Origin: Diplosphaera chodatii | Taxonomy: Eukaryota; Chlorophyta; Trebouxiophyceae; Prasiolales; Stichococcaceae | Direction: 5' to 3' | DNA: 64,000 nt | NCBI GenBank assembly: GCA_032358165.1 | Contig: JAALGY010000038.1 | Location: 1,240,001-1,304,000 of the forward strand | In this document: positions 13,309 through 26,077 of the stretch, in pieces | Numbering within the stretch: the stretch's first letter is position 1 | How the letters are laid out: the number at the start of each line of letters is the position of its first letter | The notes under the pieces: generated by a model | What the model saw: the letters and a program-made list of their open reading frames with translations, nothing else | Databases searched by the model: none | What the model was told of the DNA's origin: nothing | Position numbers and translations under genes: made by a program

Positions 13309-14447
13309 TCACCCGCCATAATAGCCCCGGCCACCGCGGCGCCCTCGACCCCTGCCGCCGCCAAAGCCCCGACCCCCGCCGCGATATGCTTTGAGCCCTG
13401 GCACGTTTGTCCGCTTTGGACTGACCTGCAAGCTCGCACATGGCTGCTCAGCATGGCAGGCCTGTGGAGTCCCCGCCATGAATTGTTGTAACAGGTGATC
13501 AGGTATGCCGCCGACAGACCTTGATCTCACGGCCTCGCAACTCCGAGCCATCCAGCAGTGTCGCGCTCTGCACAGCGTCCACCTCCAGAAACTCCACATA
13601 TGCAAAGCCCTGCAGAGCAGTGCGGATGGTGCAGGGTCTGCAGGCTGTGCTCAGGAGCAATATCTACCAATCAGAGCCCTACCTGGAGGGAAACAGCACG
13701 AGCTACGACCAGACAAAGCATAGATGACCCAGGTCAAGCAGTCTCACGACAGCGCGGGCTGCAACAGGGCCGTGGTGTGCACCTTGGCGTTGCCGAACTT
13801 GTCGGTCAGGATGGTGACACGGTTCACTGTCCCACAGCCCTGAAAGTGCAGCTGAAGCTCCTCCGGCGTGCAGGAGTAGTCGACATTGCCCACGTATATT
13901 GACCGCCCATCAACTTCCTCTCTGTCTGCTGCCTCCGCTGCCGAGTCACCCTCTTTGCCCTCCACCTTCCCCTGCCCGAGACGCAGAGCAGCTGGTCCGT
14001 CAAGTTTTCTGCTGGCCGTCGTCACGCACTAGTGGGTTTGTCAACAACGGCAGGCGTCACTGCCGCCAACACGTGCAACTCTGGTGCGTCAAGGCACAAA
14101 ACGTGCGTCATCGCAGTAGCTACAGCAGATAGCAGTGGGACTGCACCTGGGCCTCCTTGGCCTTCACCTCCTCCTCCATGGCCTTCAAGCGCGCCTTCAT
14201 CGCCTCCAGCTCCTGCGCCGACATGCAGCTGATTTGCCGGCGACTCTGGGCACTTCAGCCCCAGCTTTCGCAACACAGCGGTCGATCCATGGCACAACAC
14301 GTTGTGCGGCCTGCCGGCGCTCACCGCCTGCTCCCGTTTGAGGTCCTCGGCGCTGGGCGCGGCGTCGCCGCCATCCTGCTGCTGGTCCAGCTGCGCGTCC
14401 AGGTCCTGCTGCTCCTCCCCCGCAGCCTCTGCATACTCCTCGGTCAT
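13309..14447 (-). CDS. PABPN1: Nuclear poly(A)-binding protein (PABPN1/PABII type)
   Basis: Nuclear poly(A)-binding protein that stimulates poly(A) polymerase and controls tail length. Five exons close in phase: 14325-14447, 14147-14212, 13783-13971, 13520-13609, 13309-13425, giving 194 residues. Order: acidic Gln-rich N-terminus ([17 protein letters not shown]); the family coiled coil ([20 protein letters not shown]); one RRM with RNP2 SIYVGNVDY and RNP1 GFAYVEF joined across an intron; the linker PKRTNVPG; and a C-terminal Arg/Gly tail ending [10 protein letters not shown], a likely arginine-methylation and nuclear-import signal. It is shorter than the human protein and lacks its alanine tract, like plant versions. 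The start is the first Met of a 41-codon exon ending at a good donor (gtgagc). It faces the PHD-AAA gene across about 580 bases. Confidence 0.95.
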
Positions 14448-15031
14448 GCTGACTGGGTGCTTTCCCGGCGTGGACGCTGGGGATCTGCTGCAGTGGACTC
14501 AGGCAGCCTGCAGGTCGACCCTATGTCTGCTTGCAGGACTCTGTCGCAGTTTTGCAGCTGCAGCAGCTCTCTGGCTCAATGATGCAAACAGCAGATATCA
14601 TATGGTCGAGAGACTTTGCGGGCAGACGTCAATCTGGCGCAGCAAGGATGCAAGCGAAGAATGGTCTGCCCACTGTTCTTCTTCCTGCAGCCGTGCACTG
14701 GTGCAAGGTTGCAATGCTGCCTTGCCGAGAGCCCGCGCACTCCCGCATGCAGTAGCTCGATAACATTGTGCGGCTGTATGTTGAGCAACGCCCAGTTTCC
14801 GAGGTCATAGATCACTCAGGTGATCAAATTTGCGGCCGCGCGTGGGTTTGACCCCGCTCGCATGCGGGGGTCAGCTCTTGTTTGGTGGTGTGCTGATGAC
14901 CATCTAATTGAGAGTGGTCACAGTGGTCACTCCAGCATGCTTGCCACTGATCAGGCATGCAGATGCCCAGAGCCTGTGCGGCATCTCCGTGCTTCACCAT
15001 TTGAACGCAAGGCGAAGCTCGGCGGCGCCAG
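14448..15031. other. Divergent spacer PABPN1 / PHD-AAA
   Basis: 584 bases between two starts pointing away from each other, so a probable two-way promoter. It may also hold an upstream exon of the PHD-AAA gene, because the frame upstream of the chosen Met at 15032 remains open only back to 15005. No TATA-like element stands out. Confidence 0.35.
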
Positions 15032-18000
15032 ATGACTGTTGCCATGGACTGCGGTTTCTGTGGTGGTGCCGCCAATGCTGGCGGCGCCAACCTGGGCGAG
15101 ATGCTGGGGCCGATAGGCCACACTCAAAGCGGCGAGCCAATCTATGTGCATCGGCAGTGTGCGCTGTGGAGCCCCGAGGTGATCATGATGATCTGCTTGT
15201 CACATGCCACTCTGCTGTACGCCTGGCGCATGCACCGTGTACGACATAGCAGCTCAGTGCTTCGCATCAAACTCCTGCATTCCGCTGCTGAATGCTGGTC
15301 CGGGCAGCAGGTATACCAGGGCGATGGCGTGCTGCTCAATGTCGACGCAGCGGTGCGGAGGGGCCGCACCATGCGGTGGGCTGCACAGCACCTGCCTGCC
15401 TGTCCACGCCATGTCAAACAGTGCCGTTAGCACATGCTCAGTGCAGCTGGTTGCGGCAACCAGCAGAGGCCAGGCAAGTTACTGCTGAAGACGATCGCAT
15501 GACACATCAGGCAGCCATGCACAGGTGTGGGCAGTGCGGGCGGCGGGGTGCCACCCTGGGGTGCCGCCTGCAGCGCTGCCCCAACTCCTTCCACCTGGCG
15601 TGCGCTGGCGCCGCTGGCTGCACCTTCTACCCCGACAAGTTCCTGGTGGCCTGCCAGCAGCATGCGCCCTTCTTCCGCAGCGAGCCAGGCGCTGAAAGGT
15701 GAGTGGCGCCTGGCTTTTCCGTGCTGCTCAGTGCTCGACACACCGACGCTGTCAGCCATGGGCATAAACATGATCTTTGACAGGTTCATCCTGCCAACGA
15801 CTGAGCAGTACTCAGTGGTTATGCTGGTATGTGTTTGGCGCGCCGAACCTGTCAGCCGTGGGCTTGATTCGCGTCTGGAATTGATCCATCTAGAGTCGAA
15901 GCGCGTTGAGCTACCAGGGATGCAGCCAGGAGGATCGCTGGTTGCTTGCGGACTATGTGTTTCGGCTGTGCAGGGCGGACCCCAAGTCCCCCTCCACGCC
16001 CTGGCAGCGCAGAGTGCGCGCAGCAGCGGTGTCACCGAATGCCGCGCACCGCCCCCTCGCCGGCCGCAAGCGGCCCCGCGACGGCGCGCCGGCAATTGAA
16101 CGGGAACTGGCAAAGCAGCTGGGCCGCCGTGTGCGCCAGGCAGCCAGGTACAAGCCAGGATCTGTCAGGCTGCAGACATGTGCATAAGGCGGGTGTCGGA
16201 GCATGCGGAAGTGTCACTCGGACGACCTGCTGAACCCAGCAGGCAGACAGATGCCTTGTGTCTGTGCTGGGCTGTAGGCTTGCGGCAGAGCTGTCATCAG
16301 ACGATGAGCAGCATTTCCAGAACAAGGAGGGGCGTCGCCTGCAGGCAGACAAGCACGCTCTGCGCCCTGTCCTGCTTGGCGGTGAGCAGTGTCCGGCAGA
16401 CCAAACCTCTCTGCACCAGTTTGGCAGTGCTGCTCAGCCATCCTCTTGCACTGCAAGCGCGTAGCACACCGAACATCCATCCTCCCGGTGACAATTATCC
16501 AAAGTTCTGTGTTGTTGCACCTCAGGCATAGCAGCAGGCGACGCACAGGATCAGGATGGCAGCAGGGTGTCAGCAGCAGGTGCCGCGGCGCCTTTCAGCG
16601 CCAGTTGGGATGCGGTCGGGGGCAACGCCACCGCGATGCGGCAGCTGCGGGAGATGGTGGTGCTGCCGCTGCTGTACCCGGAGATGTTTGCACAGATGGG
16701 CATCTCCCCGCCGCGGTGAGCATTGTGAACAGCAACGGATGGCCCGTCTCACGCCCTACGTTCGTTGGAACGTGCAGTCAAAGGCGTACGATTTCCGTGC
16801 TAGATGATCCTTCTGGGACCGTCCAGGCTCTCGACATGCTTCAGCCAGGCAGCTGTTCGCGATGAGCTGGTCCTGACCATGCATCCACAACCATCTTGCA
16901 AGCGCATGTCGAAAGCCTATCATGTGGTGCAGGGGCATCCTGCTGCATGGGGAGCCGGGGTGCGGCAAGACGCTGGCGGTGCGCGCCCTCGCGGGCGCCT
17001 GCTGCAGGGCAAGTGCGCAGCGTCCCGTGGCGCTGTTCGCGCGCAAGGCAGCCGACTGCCTGGGCAAGCTGTACGGCGACGCCGAGCGCACCCTGCGCCT
17101 GCTCTTTGAGGAGGTGCAGCCACCTGGCGTCATGAGTTGCGAATGCTTCGCCTGCATGTGCTTCATCAGCAGATGCTCATGGTCCTTCAGTGTTGACTCA
17201 GCTTTCAGGTGGAGAGTACAAGAATGTGTTATGGGGATGTTATGTGGATGATGGGTGGCCGCCCTCGCCCGCAGGCCAGCAAGGCGGCGCCGGCCATCAT
17301 CTTCCTGGACGAGCTGGATGCCCTGGCGCCCGTGCGCAGCACCCGCGAGGGCAGCGCAGACCAGGTACTGTGTGACCTGGATGCCCTTGCTTAACATCCC
17401 ACAGTGTCAAGTCTGCAGAGCATCATCTGCATTTTCGTCTGAAGACAGGCGGCATCTCGTTTCAAGCCTACTGCTGCACTGGCCCTGCAGATCTACGCGT
17501 CTGTCGTGTCCACGCTGCTGGCACTGATGGATGGCCTGGCCGACCGTGGGGATGTGGTGGTCATTGCTGCCACTAACAGGTGCCCATTTGCCCAGCCTCT
17601 ATTGGGACGATGTATGTATTCAATCCACATATCTTTGACATGAAATGGCTGTGCCAAGATACCTCAGGTCTCAGCTCACGACTGCAGGCATAGTAGGCTG
17701 CCATACAGCAAACGCTCTGAGCTGTGCTTGTGGCTGCCTGGTTCAGGCCTGATGCACTGGATCCAGCGCTGCGGCGCCCTGGCCGCTTTGACCGGGAATG
17801 CTACTTTGGTCTGCCGTCACAGGAAGACCGCGCCGCCATCTTTCGTGTGCATACCGCCAGGTCTGCCCTCACAGGATCTCAAGGGAATCGTCGATGCCAC
17901 ATAGTATGGTTTCGCGATGCGCTGCCCAATATCGACTCAGCTGTCGGCATGGCATGGCTCGCTGTGCAGGTGGCCAAACCCTCCCAGTGATGAGGCAATC

Positions 18001-21000
18001 CACCGGCTGGCGGCGGCCACGCATGGCCACGCTGGCGCCGACATCGCGAGTATATGCTCAGGTGAGGACAAGAGCAAAAGCAGGTTTGTCCCGCAAGTGC
18101 TTCATTTGGTGCGGCGTGAGGGACAGGGAAGCAGGTCACACACGCTTCATGGCACCTCTCAGGTGCTGTCATGGCAGCTGTCAGGCGGGTCGCGCCGGAC
18201 GCCCTGCAGCACATCGGTTGCACAGGGGTGCAGCTGGGGAGTAAGAGCGCGCAGCACACCCCTGAACACAACGGATGTGTCGATGCCCTAGAGGTACACC
18301 TGTCACTGCATTTGACGCTGTCATGCCAAGCACACTAGTGGACATCACAGCAACGCCCTTTAGTAGACCCAGCAGCCCAGCATGTTGGCGTCCCATGGAA
18401 GAGGACTTGCAGCCGTCCCGGACGCTGAGGCGCATACCTCGTCTGTAACAGGTCACTGCTCAGGACTGGGCTGCAGCATTGGCCTCAGCGCCGGCGCCAA
18501 GCGCACAGCGCTGCAGGCGGGCCGTGCCCAGCGCTGCAGCTGCTGCGCAGCCGGTGCCGCCGCACCTCGCTCCCGCGCTGCTGCCCGCGCTCGGTGCGGC
18601 GCTGCGGGCGCTGCACAGCACGGGTCTGCCGCTGCCTGCTCCTGTAGCAGCCGCTGCTGCGGCCTGGGATGATGCGCCGATGGAAGGCGCTGAGTATGTG
18701 AGGGAGCAGCAGCTCGTGGAGGCTCTCTCGCACTGTGGTGCGCTGGCTGCGCCGCCAGACAGCAGCAGCGATTGGCCAGCACTGCAGCAGTCGCCGAGCA
18801 ATGCGCCAGCAGGTGCAGCTGTGCACCTCGCAAGGGATGCTGCAGCCAGCAGCCATCCAGCCAGCAGCACGACAGTGAAAAGCTCGGTGTTCAGCCTGCT
18901 ACTGGCAGGCGAGGGCGAGGCGGGGCAGCAGGCAGCAGCCCATGCGCTGCTGCGCGTGTTGCAGGACAGCCAGCTGCACACGCTCAGCCTGCCTGCGATG
19001 CTGGTGGCAGGTGAACGTGCGAGACCAATCGCATGCATTCACATAGATTATGTTCGTGAGTGTGTGCTGGGTGCATGGTCAGGCCAGACCTAGCACAGTA
19101 CACTTATGACGCCAGGCACACTCCAGCACACGGACTCTGCGGTCATGCAGGGGACGGGGAGGTGCTGCACGGGTGCTCGACCATTCTCCAGGAGGCGCGC
19201 AGCCGCGCGGCACCCGGCACCTTGACGGTCCTGCACGTGCCTCGCCTGGAGGCTTGGGCAGTGCAGCAGCAGGCAGACATAGACGATGCCAGCGGCGAAG
19301 TGGGGAGCTTGGGGTCGTCACCGCCGCCGCTGCAGGGCATGCAGTCCCTGGACATGCAGCTGCCACACAGGTCCGTCAGCTGCTGTCAGCCGCTCATCAT
19401 ATCGTGTGTTGGTTGTACGCCGCACCGCATTACGTCCCAGGCAAGTTGATGGTGCAGTGCGCTTGACTGCTGCAGCCCGCCGCATCCGTCAGCGCGAGCG
19501 CGCCCGCTGCAGAGCTTCGTGGACATCCACGCGGCAGCAGAGGCCGAGGCACCCGCCCTGGAGCAGCCTGTCAGGCGGACAGAGCCGCAGCCGGCGCGCT
19601 CAAGTGAACATGCTGGCAGCGCCGAGGCTGCGGCAGCTGTGGACTGCCTGTCAGAAGCGACCGACGCCTGGGCGATCGCGGAGCACATGCTGCGCAGCTG
19701 GCCGCGGGACGCGCAACTCCTGCTGTTGGCAACGTGCCACGTTCCACTGAGCACCATGCCCGCGGCGCTCTACAGGCGCTTCGCCAGCAGTGGTGTCCAG
19801 GTGCGCGAGGCTGCGGGGCAGCCACAGTTTGCATCAAAAGGTGTTCACGATGTCGCAAGACTCTCAAGCGGGGTGTAGGCAGCCTCGATCCCGCTTCAAA
19901 CACTAGTGACACGTGCCGATCGTGCTACAGGGCAGCGCCCACCGTGCCATCCACGGCGGTGCAACAGTGCACCTGAGCACACACATGGACGATGCAGCAT
20001 GGCACAAGGGTCTGCGGGCCATTGCGGCCATTGCCGCCGCCCGTGCTGCACAAGCTGCAGGACGTGAGACCTGGCGCCAGCTGAGAGCTGCTGAGGAGCA
20101 CACGGTGTCGCCAGCTGCCACTGAGGGTGCAGCGGCAGGGTCTCCCGCACCGCCGGCCACGGGGCAAGTGCATGACGCATGTGTGGCCACGGCGGCGCAG
20201 CCTGAGCCCGAGCCAGCAGCACCGCAGCGTACGACAGCAGTGAACGCGCAGGAACTGGAGTCTGCACTCAGGCTGCACGGTCAGGTGGGCTGAGCACAAT
20301 TGTCGCTTGCTGACAACTAGCATACCAATACCACGGTCACATGGTTCGAGTCTGTGTAAGGTCAGGGTTGAGAGCGACATTTTCAAGCATGGCTGCAGCT
20401 ATGGCTTGATTTGAGGGCTCTCAGCTGCAGGTTGTCCGCTCGCATAAAAACAACACGAGAGCAGCTGTGCAAGCTGTTGGCTGCAGGTCCGGCTCGTGAC
20501 GCAGCAATGCGGCGTGGCGTTGCTGCGTGACAGGCGCACAAGGCTGGCGGCGTCGACCATTCAGCGCCGTCACCGTCGGAGCAGCGACAGCCAGGTGGTA
20601 GGGGAGCAGGTCGTGCGGCGAAACTCACATGGAGCCTCATCTTTACATCCGTGCAGCATGCTTGAATCAATAGCTAGACAATGCCAGCACATGATCAATG
20701 GCGACACACCCCTATGTGCAGGCAAACAAAGGCAACAGTATGGATCGGCTGGCTATGCTAGATGTGGCACAGCGTGCTGCACTTGGCAAGTTTGACACAC
20801 CTTTGGCCTTGGAGGTGGCGGTGCATGACATGGCATCACAGGTGCGACTGCTGAAGTTCGTTGAAGGTGTGTTGCTTCAGACATCAAACCTGAGCAGAGC
20901 AGATTGGTCCCACAGCACGCAAAGCAGCTTGCGTCCTTTGCACAGGTGGCGGCGGCCGTGGGTGCCCAGTCTGCAGCGACACCCGCAGCTCTTGCCGGGT

Positions 21001-22161
21001 GCGTTCCCATGGGTGCACCTCGTCAGCTGCCTGCTTGCGGCAGAGTGCTGTGGAGCAGCTTCAACTGCACTGTGCAGAGGCATTTGAGGACCACCTGACC
21101 ACGATGAGATTGTCATCTTCTGGTATGTGCCAGCATGTACCAGTGCTGGCTGCTTGCCTCAGGTACAGCCCTGCGCTGGCAGCCACCCATGCGCTGCATG
21201 ACCACGTGTCAGCCTGGCGGTATGCCACTGAGACGTGGCTGGGGCTGCACGATCCGGCGGCGGTGCGTCTGATGGACATCGCGAGCTGTCACCTACAGCA
21301 GAAGGCTACCGAGGCGGCAGCCACAGCGGAGGCGACTGCTGCGGCAGGTGCTTGCAGTGGCGATGCCAGCGACCCTGCTGATGAGCAGCATGCTACTGGT
21401 GCGCGGCCAGATGGCGGTCCTGCAGCAAATGCGGAGCGTCAGCAAGCAGCGGAGCCACCAGATCAGCAGGAGCCGCCATCGCCCAGGACGCCCGATCGTG
21501 CAGAGCCGGGTGAGTTGCATTAGGACACATGGAGCAACGTGTGTGTGTGAGAGACTGTGACCCTCTTGTCGCATCAGTCATCTGCTGCGCGCATGTCTGG
21601 ACCCTCAGGCTCGATGTGTTCGACATGCAGGTGTTGCGCTGCTGCTTCCCGGCGCAGTCGGAGCGCAGCTGAAAGAACCTGTGCAGCGGCAGGATGAGGG
21701 ACAGCAAAGCCAGCAGCCACGACAGCAGGAGGATCGTCGAGCCGCTGTGGCAGCACTCACCACACGCTTCCAGTCCGACGTGCAGGTGTGCTGCTGACTT
21801 GTGCGGATTGGTTGCAATATTTCATCTGTGTGCAGGATCGAAGTCCAGGTTCATTAGCATGACAGACGCTGGTTGGCATATCATGCAGGCGGCGCTGAGC
21901 AGCCAGCTACAAATGTCTGATGGTCTGCGATGCGCAAATCACACGCTGGCAGCTATGGAGGCGTTGGCCGCCAGCGTCAGCACTACAGCTGTAGCGACTG
22001 CCCATGGCGCGGCCACCACTCTTGTGCAAGCCTTGCGAGACAAGGCTAGCGCGGGCGATAGCGATGGCGATGGCGGCGGCGACAGCTCCTGTGTCGCCGC
22101 CATCGCCATCGTTGTTGACGCTGTGAGGGCCGCGTTGACCGGATTGCAAGCGTTGGGTTGA
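15032..22161 (+). CDS. Extended-PHD finger plus AAA ATPase protein
   Basis: Probable chromatin-associated ATPase of about 1,400 residues. Exons supported by phase: 15032-15178, 15311-15375, 15525-15698, 15911 to about 16147, about 16287-16381, 16526-16715, 16933-17113, 17275-17364, 17491-17579, 17747-17860, 17970-18061, 18163-18293, 18464-19010, 19151-19370, 19515-19800, 19931-20284, 20487-20594, 20722 to about 20868, about 20898-20998, 21046-21122, about 21164-21509, 21631-21785, 21889-22161. The extended PHD has [19 protein letters not shown], then [13 protein letters not shown] and [13 protein letters not shown] module 1 has Walker A (HGEPGCGKT), Walker B ([10 protein letters not shown]), sensor 1 ([10 protein letters not shown]) and the arginine-finger box (RRPGRFDRE). 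A second module around 18464-19800 keeps a sensor-like [10 protein letters not shown] but no Walker A. The tail contains [20 protein letters not shown], which I do not recognise. The domain set resembles the plant PHD-like/CDC48-like ATPases. Start and several junctions are uncertain. Confidence 0.78.
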
Positions 22162-22594
22162 TTTTGAGCACGTTGACAGATGAACAAACGTCTTTGAACA
22201 GGACACACATACTGATGGTGTTACGTGCCAGCCTGTGACCAATCTGAGTAGATCACGAGCCAGTCATACTAGGCGCGCAACGGGCCGAAGCTTAGGTGCA
22301 TCTCTGGCGTGAACAGCCTGTTTACATACACTGCCTGTTGCTGGGTGTTGCAGGCGCCAGCAGGCTGTGCTGCAGAGTCTGCATAACCTGCTGGTTCAGT
22401 GTTGACCAGTCAGCAAAGTCGAAACCAGGAAGTGTCTCGAGGAGTTGCGTTCGTGCCAGGGACCAGCATGAACATGCCGTGACATTCAGCTGCTGATATT
22501 TCAGGACGTAGCGGGTTCAGGGTTTCGGTGGGTGAGGAGACATGGCCGTTCAGCCAACGGTGTGAATTTGCGCACACCTTGCTTCAACAGCACC
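22162..22594. other. Spacer PHD-AAA end to DnaJ start
   Basis: 433 bases between two plus-strand genes; expected to hold the 3' end of the ATPase gene and the promoter of the DnaJ gene. No coding signal seen. Confidence 0.4.
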
Positions 22595-25500
22595 ATGCCG
22601 GGACAAGAGGCCGCAGCATCGGGGCCCCGGCTGCGTGACGATCAGCAGTCTATCGACGTGAATGACGTCTTCAGCTTGCGCAGGTGCAACACTTGTCATG
22701 GCACACCAGTTCATGCACAGTGGCGGAGGCGCCGGTGGTGCTGATGGCGTCATGACGCTGTAGATGATTGCCATGGTCACACGCTGCAGGCCAAAGGATG
22801 CCAAAGCGGGCTTGGCATCGGGAGGCAAGTCGATTTTGAAAGGCATAGCTGCCGGCGCCGCAGGGCTGGTGGCCGCGCCCGCCATCGGTGCCGTGCAGGA
22901 GGGCGGCCTGGGGTTCGCCAAGGGGCTGGGCGCAGGTGGCCACTTTGTGCTTCGCTGCCTCAGGGTGTCAAAGTGCCACCAGTCTGCAGCATGCTTCTGT
23001 GGCCTTCAAGCCGCATGTGGGGACATCGCAGCCAAGCTGCGTGTCAGGGCTGTGCAGGTCTGGCGGGGGCTGTGCTGCTGCCGGTCGCTGGCGTGGTGGT
23101 CGGCGCGACGCAGATCGTGCGGGGCGTCGCCAACACCCCGGACGCGATCCAGCAGGAGCGCAAGGGCATGCACTGGGATCAGCAGACGAGGGAGTGGATC
23201 GAGCAGCCCGGCCTCGCCATCCTGATCGATGATGAGGTCGGTACGGGGCTGGCAGCGGGGGCTCACAGCCAGCAAGCATGTTGGTGGATGGGCCAGGACC
23301 TTCGATGCCACTGCCACGTGGCGTTGTGCTGCACCTGACTCGACGTCTGTGATGCGCCAGGTGACCCAGGCCGCGCGGGTGAAGTGGAACGGCGCGCAGC
23401 GGGCCGGCAGCCGCCTCAGCCAGGAGGATGACTACTATGCTCTGCTGGAGGTGCCGCGGGACGCCACCCCGGAGCACATCAAAAAGCAGGTCTGCAGGCC
23501 TGCACATGCCGCTGCGCTCACGAGCGTGCTCCCCGAGAAGTGTCCCCTTGCAACTGCATGCTGGCCTTGCCGGGGTACCTCTTGTCGTAAATGGTGTGCT
23601 CTGTGGTTTTTGTCATGACAACACGTTGCAGCACCACCTCAACATTGCGTTGTCATCAATAACTCGACCAGGCCTGTGATTGCTGCACTGCAGTACTACC
23701 TGCTGGCGCGGCGGCTACACCCAGACAAGAACCCAGACGACCCGCAGGCTAAGGATCGTTTCCAGAAGCTGGGCGAGGCCTATCAGGTGTGTGGGGGAGT
23801 GGTCAACTGACAAGTGCCATCGTCAGCACAGCCGCAGCTGAGTCGTAGTCAAGCTTTTCAATTTACCGCAGAGCAATTGCAGTATGCCTCTGGTGCGCTG
23901 ACACTCGCCACTACTGTTCCCAGATCTTGGCGAGCCCAGAGCTGCGGAAGCAGTATGATGCGCACGGCAGCGAGGGGCTCGACGCCAATCTCGTGAATGG
24001 GGCGCTGTTCTTCACCTGCCTGTTTGGCAGCGACCGCTTCGAGCACCTCATCGGCGAGCTGCTCATCGCGGTGGCGGCCCGCAGCGGCGGCGAGCTCAAC
24101 CTGGCCGACATGAAGGAGGCCCAGGTGGGTTCAGCAGGCCAGCAGACTGGCTCACCCATGTGCGGCAGCCGACGGCTTCACAGCTGCCAGCATGTGCGTC
24201 GTACATTGCCGGTAGTGGGGCATCGGGGACCGCGGACCCTGCACTGCTGCAGGCCAAGCGGGTGGATCAACTGGTGGTCATGCTGACCGCGCTGCTGCGG
24301 CGGTGGGTGGAGGGCGACGAGCAGGGCTTCAAGGTGACCGCGGGAGCAGCTTTCGACTGTGTGTTTGACTGGGCAAGCCGCACCCCCCATGCCTGTGAAG
24401 GTCGATGACACCACACTCTGCAGGCAGGCGGCTGAGAGTTAAGCTCATCGGTGCTGCAGGAGGCGATGCATGCGGAGGCGCACATGCTGGTCGATACCTC
24501 GTACGGCAGTCTGCTGGTGGGTGTGCTTGGCTGCGTGCACAGCATGTTGCCATTGGTGAAAGTTTCAGGCATGTAAACATCGTCATCGTCAAATTGCATT
24601 CTGTATCTTATGCTGTCTTCGGCGCGCTTTCAAAGGGTCCCAGTCAACATGCCACATCAACTTGCCATGCTGCGCAGCTGGGTACGATTGGGCGCACATA
24701 CGAGATGCAGGCAGATACCCACCTGGGCAACTTCTTCGAGACTGGGGTTGCGAGCATCCGCAACAAGGGCCACATGATGAAGAGCCAGGTGTGGCACCGA
24801 GTACAGGGCATCATGGGATACTCTGGTGTGGACGTCAGAGGTCTGGTGCAGGTATACACTCAGAGACATAAAGGGCACACGGAACATGGGCCAACCAGGT
24901 GGCCTGTTTTGCATGCAGCTCAACATCGCCAAGTCGGCCATCAGGGTGTTGGGGGCGCAGCAGCAGCTTGAAGCGCTTGAAAGGTTAGGCAGAAGGCCAG
25001 CAGGCCGTCCTGCATGCCCTTCCAGGCTTCCTGCACCAAGTCTTGTCCACAACCCGGTGCTCAGGTTCCACAAAGCGTCAAAACTCGCGCCTGCTGTGCA
25101 GGGACTCCAAGCTGCACGAGCGACTGGACGACTTGGAAGCAGCCCGCGACGATGCGGAAGGCAATGCTGCCGACGGCGCTGCTGCTGCGGCCCACGCTCC
25201 TGGGCAGCCGGGCGACGCGGGTGCGCCCGCTGCGCAGAACGGCAGCAGCAGCAGCAGCAGCAACCAGCAGGTACAGCCTACATGTGCCTGTCTGTTGTGC
25301 GTGCACCCGCAGCAGATGCTGCATCGACCCAACGAGCCAGCCGGGTTGCAGCAGCATGCCACCGTTGTGTATGCACACCAGTCAGGCGCCCGACACGTGT
25401 CGTGTCTGGCGGCAGGCGGGCGGCGCGGCGCGGCAGGCGGCGGCGGCAGAGCACCTGGCGCGCAGGGCGGCCCTGGAGGAGCAGGCGCTGCCGCTGATGC

Positions 25501-26077
25501 TGGACGCCATGGTGCGCCGCCCGTCCCCTCCCCCGCTCGCTTGCCCCCAGCAACCCGTACCGGCGTCGAGCCAGCAGCTGCTGTGCAGATCGCGTGTGTA
25601 GGGGCTGCCATGGCTGTGGCTGCTGCCGCCCACGTAGTCATTGATCGGCACCGCAGTGGGCGGCCAACGTGCTGGACATCGAGAGCACGCTGGCGCGCGT
25701 GTGCCAGCGGGTGCTGGGCGACCCGGCGGCCAGCAGGGAGGTGCGCCGGTCGCGTGCGCTGGCGCTGCGGGAGCTCGGCCGCATCTTCCGCGCCACAAAG
25801 GTGCGCTGCGCCGGTCTGTCCACGGATGGTGGCCGCTGCTCAGCAGGCGAGGTATTGTTGTATGGGGAGGCTCGCAGGACCCGGGCAGGCTCGTGGTTTG
25901 CTGCCCAATGCAGCTGTTGTCACCCATCGTTATTGTGTTGTGCATGCCTGGCTGCAGAGCCAGCGGCCAGAGCCAGTTCGCAGCGCGTCAAACGCCAAGC
26001 AGCGGATGGAGGACGCCATGATGCAAGTGGTTCAAAAGAATTTTGAGGAAGACGACCGCATGCATGGCGCTGCATAG
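22595..26077 (+). CDS. J-domain protein with DnaJ-X domain and N-terminal glycine-rich module
   Basis: Hsp70 co-chaperone of the plant DnaJ-X group. Fourteen exons close in phase to 559 residues: 22595-22683, 22790-22935, 23058-23236, 23361-23489, 23694-23786, 23924-24124, 24253-24333, 24460-24516, 24678-24788, 24919-24983, 25102-25270, 25416-25511, 25657-25800, 25958-26077. Residues about 30-140 form a Gly/Ala-rich helical module ([45 protein letters not shown]). The J domain follows with [11 protein letters not shown], the HPD motif in [11 protein letters not shown], and LRKQYDAHG. Then comes the X domain ([26 protein letters not shown]-like [44 protein letters not shown]) with an Ala/Ser-rich insert around 25150-25270. 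The Met at 22595 is the first that joins in phase to the glycine-rich exon. Confidence 0.93.

Noticed and set aside
18453..19038. Minus-strand open frames of 126 to 192 codons
   Set aside because: Shadow frames of the GC-rich Ala-coding exon 18464-19010, which is fixed in phase by exons on both sides.
20335..20360. GGTTCGAGTC, close to a tRNA B box
   Set aside because: No A box or acceptor stem at the right distance, and it lies inside an intron of the PHD-AAA gene.
25043..26077. A single 344-codon plus-strand open frame over the end of the DnaJ gene
   Set aside because: It reads through introns and shifts off the X-domain frame for most of its length; the spliced frame restores the known domain.
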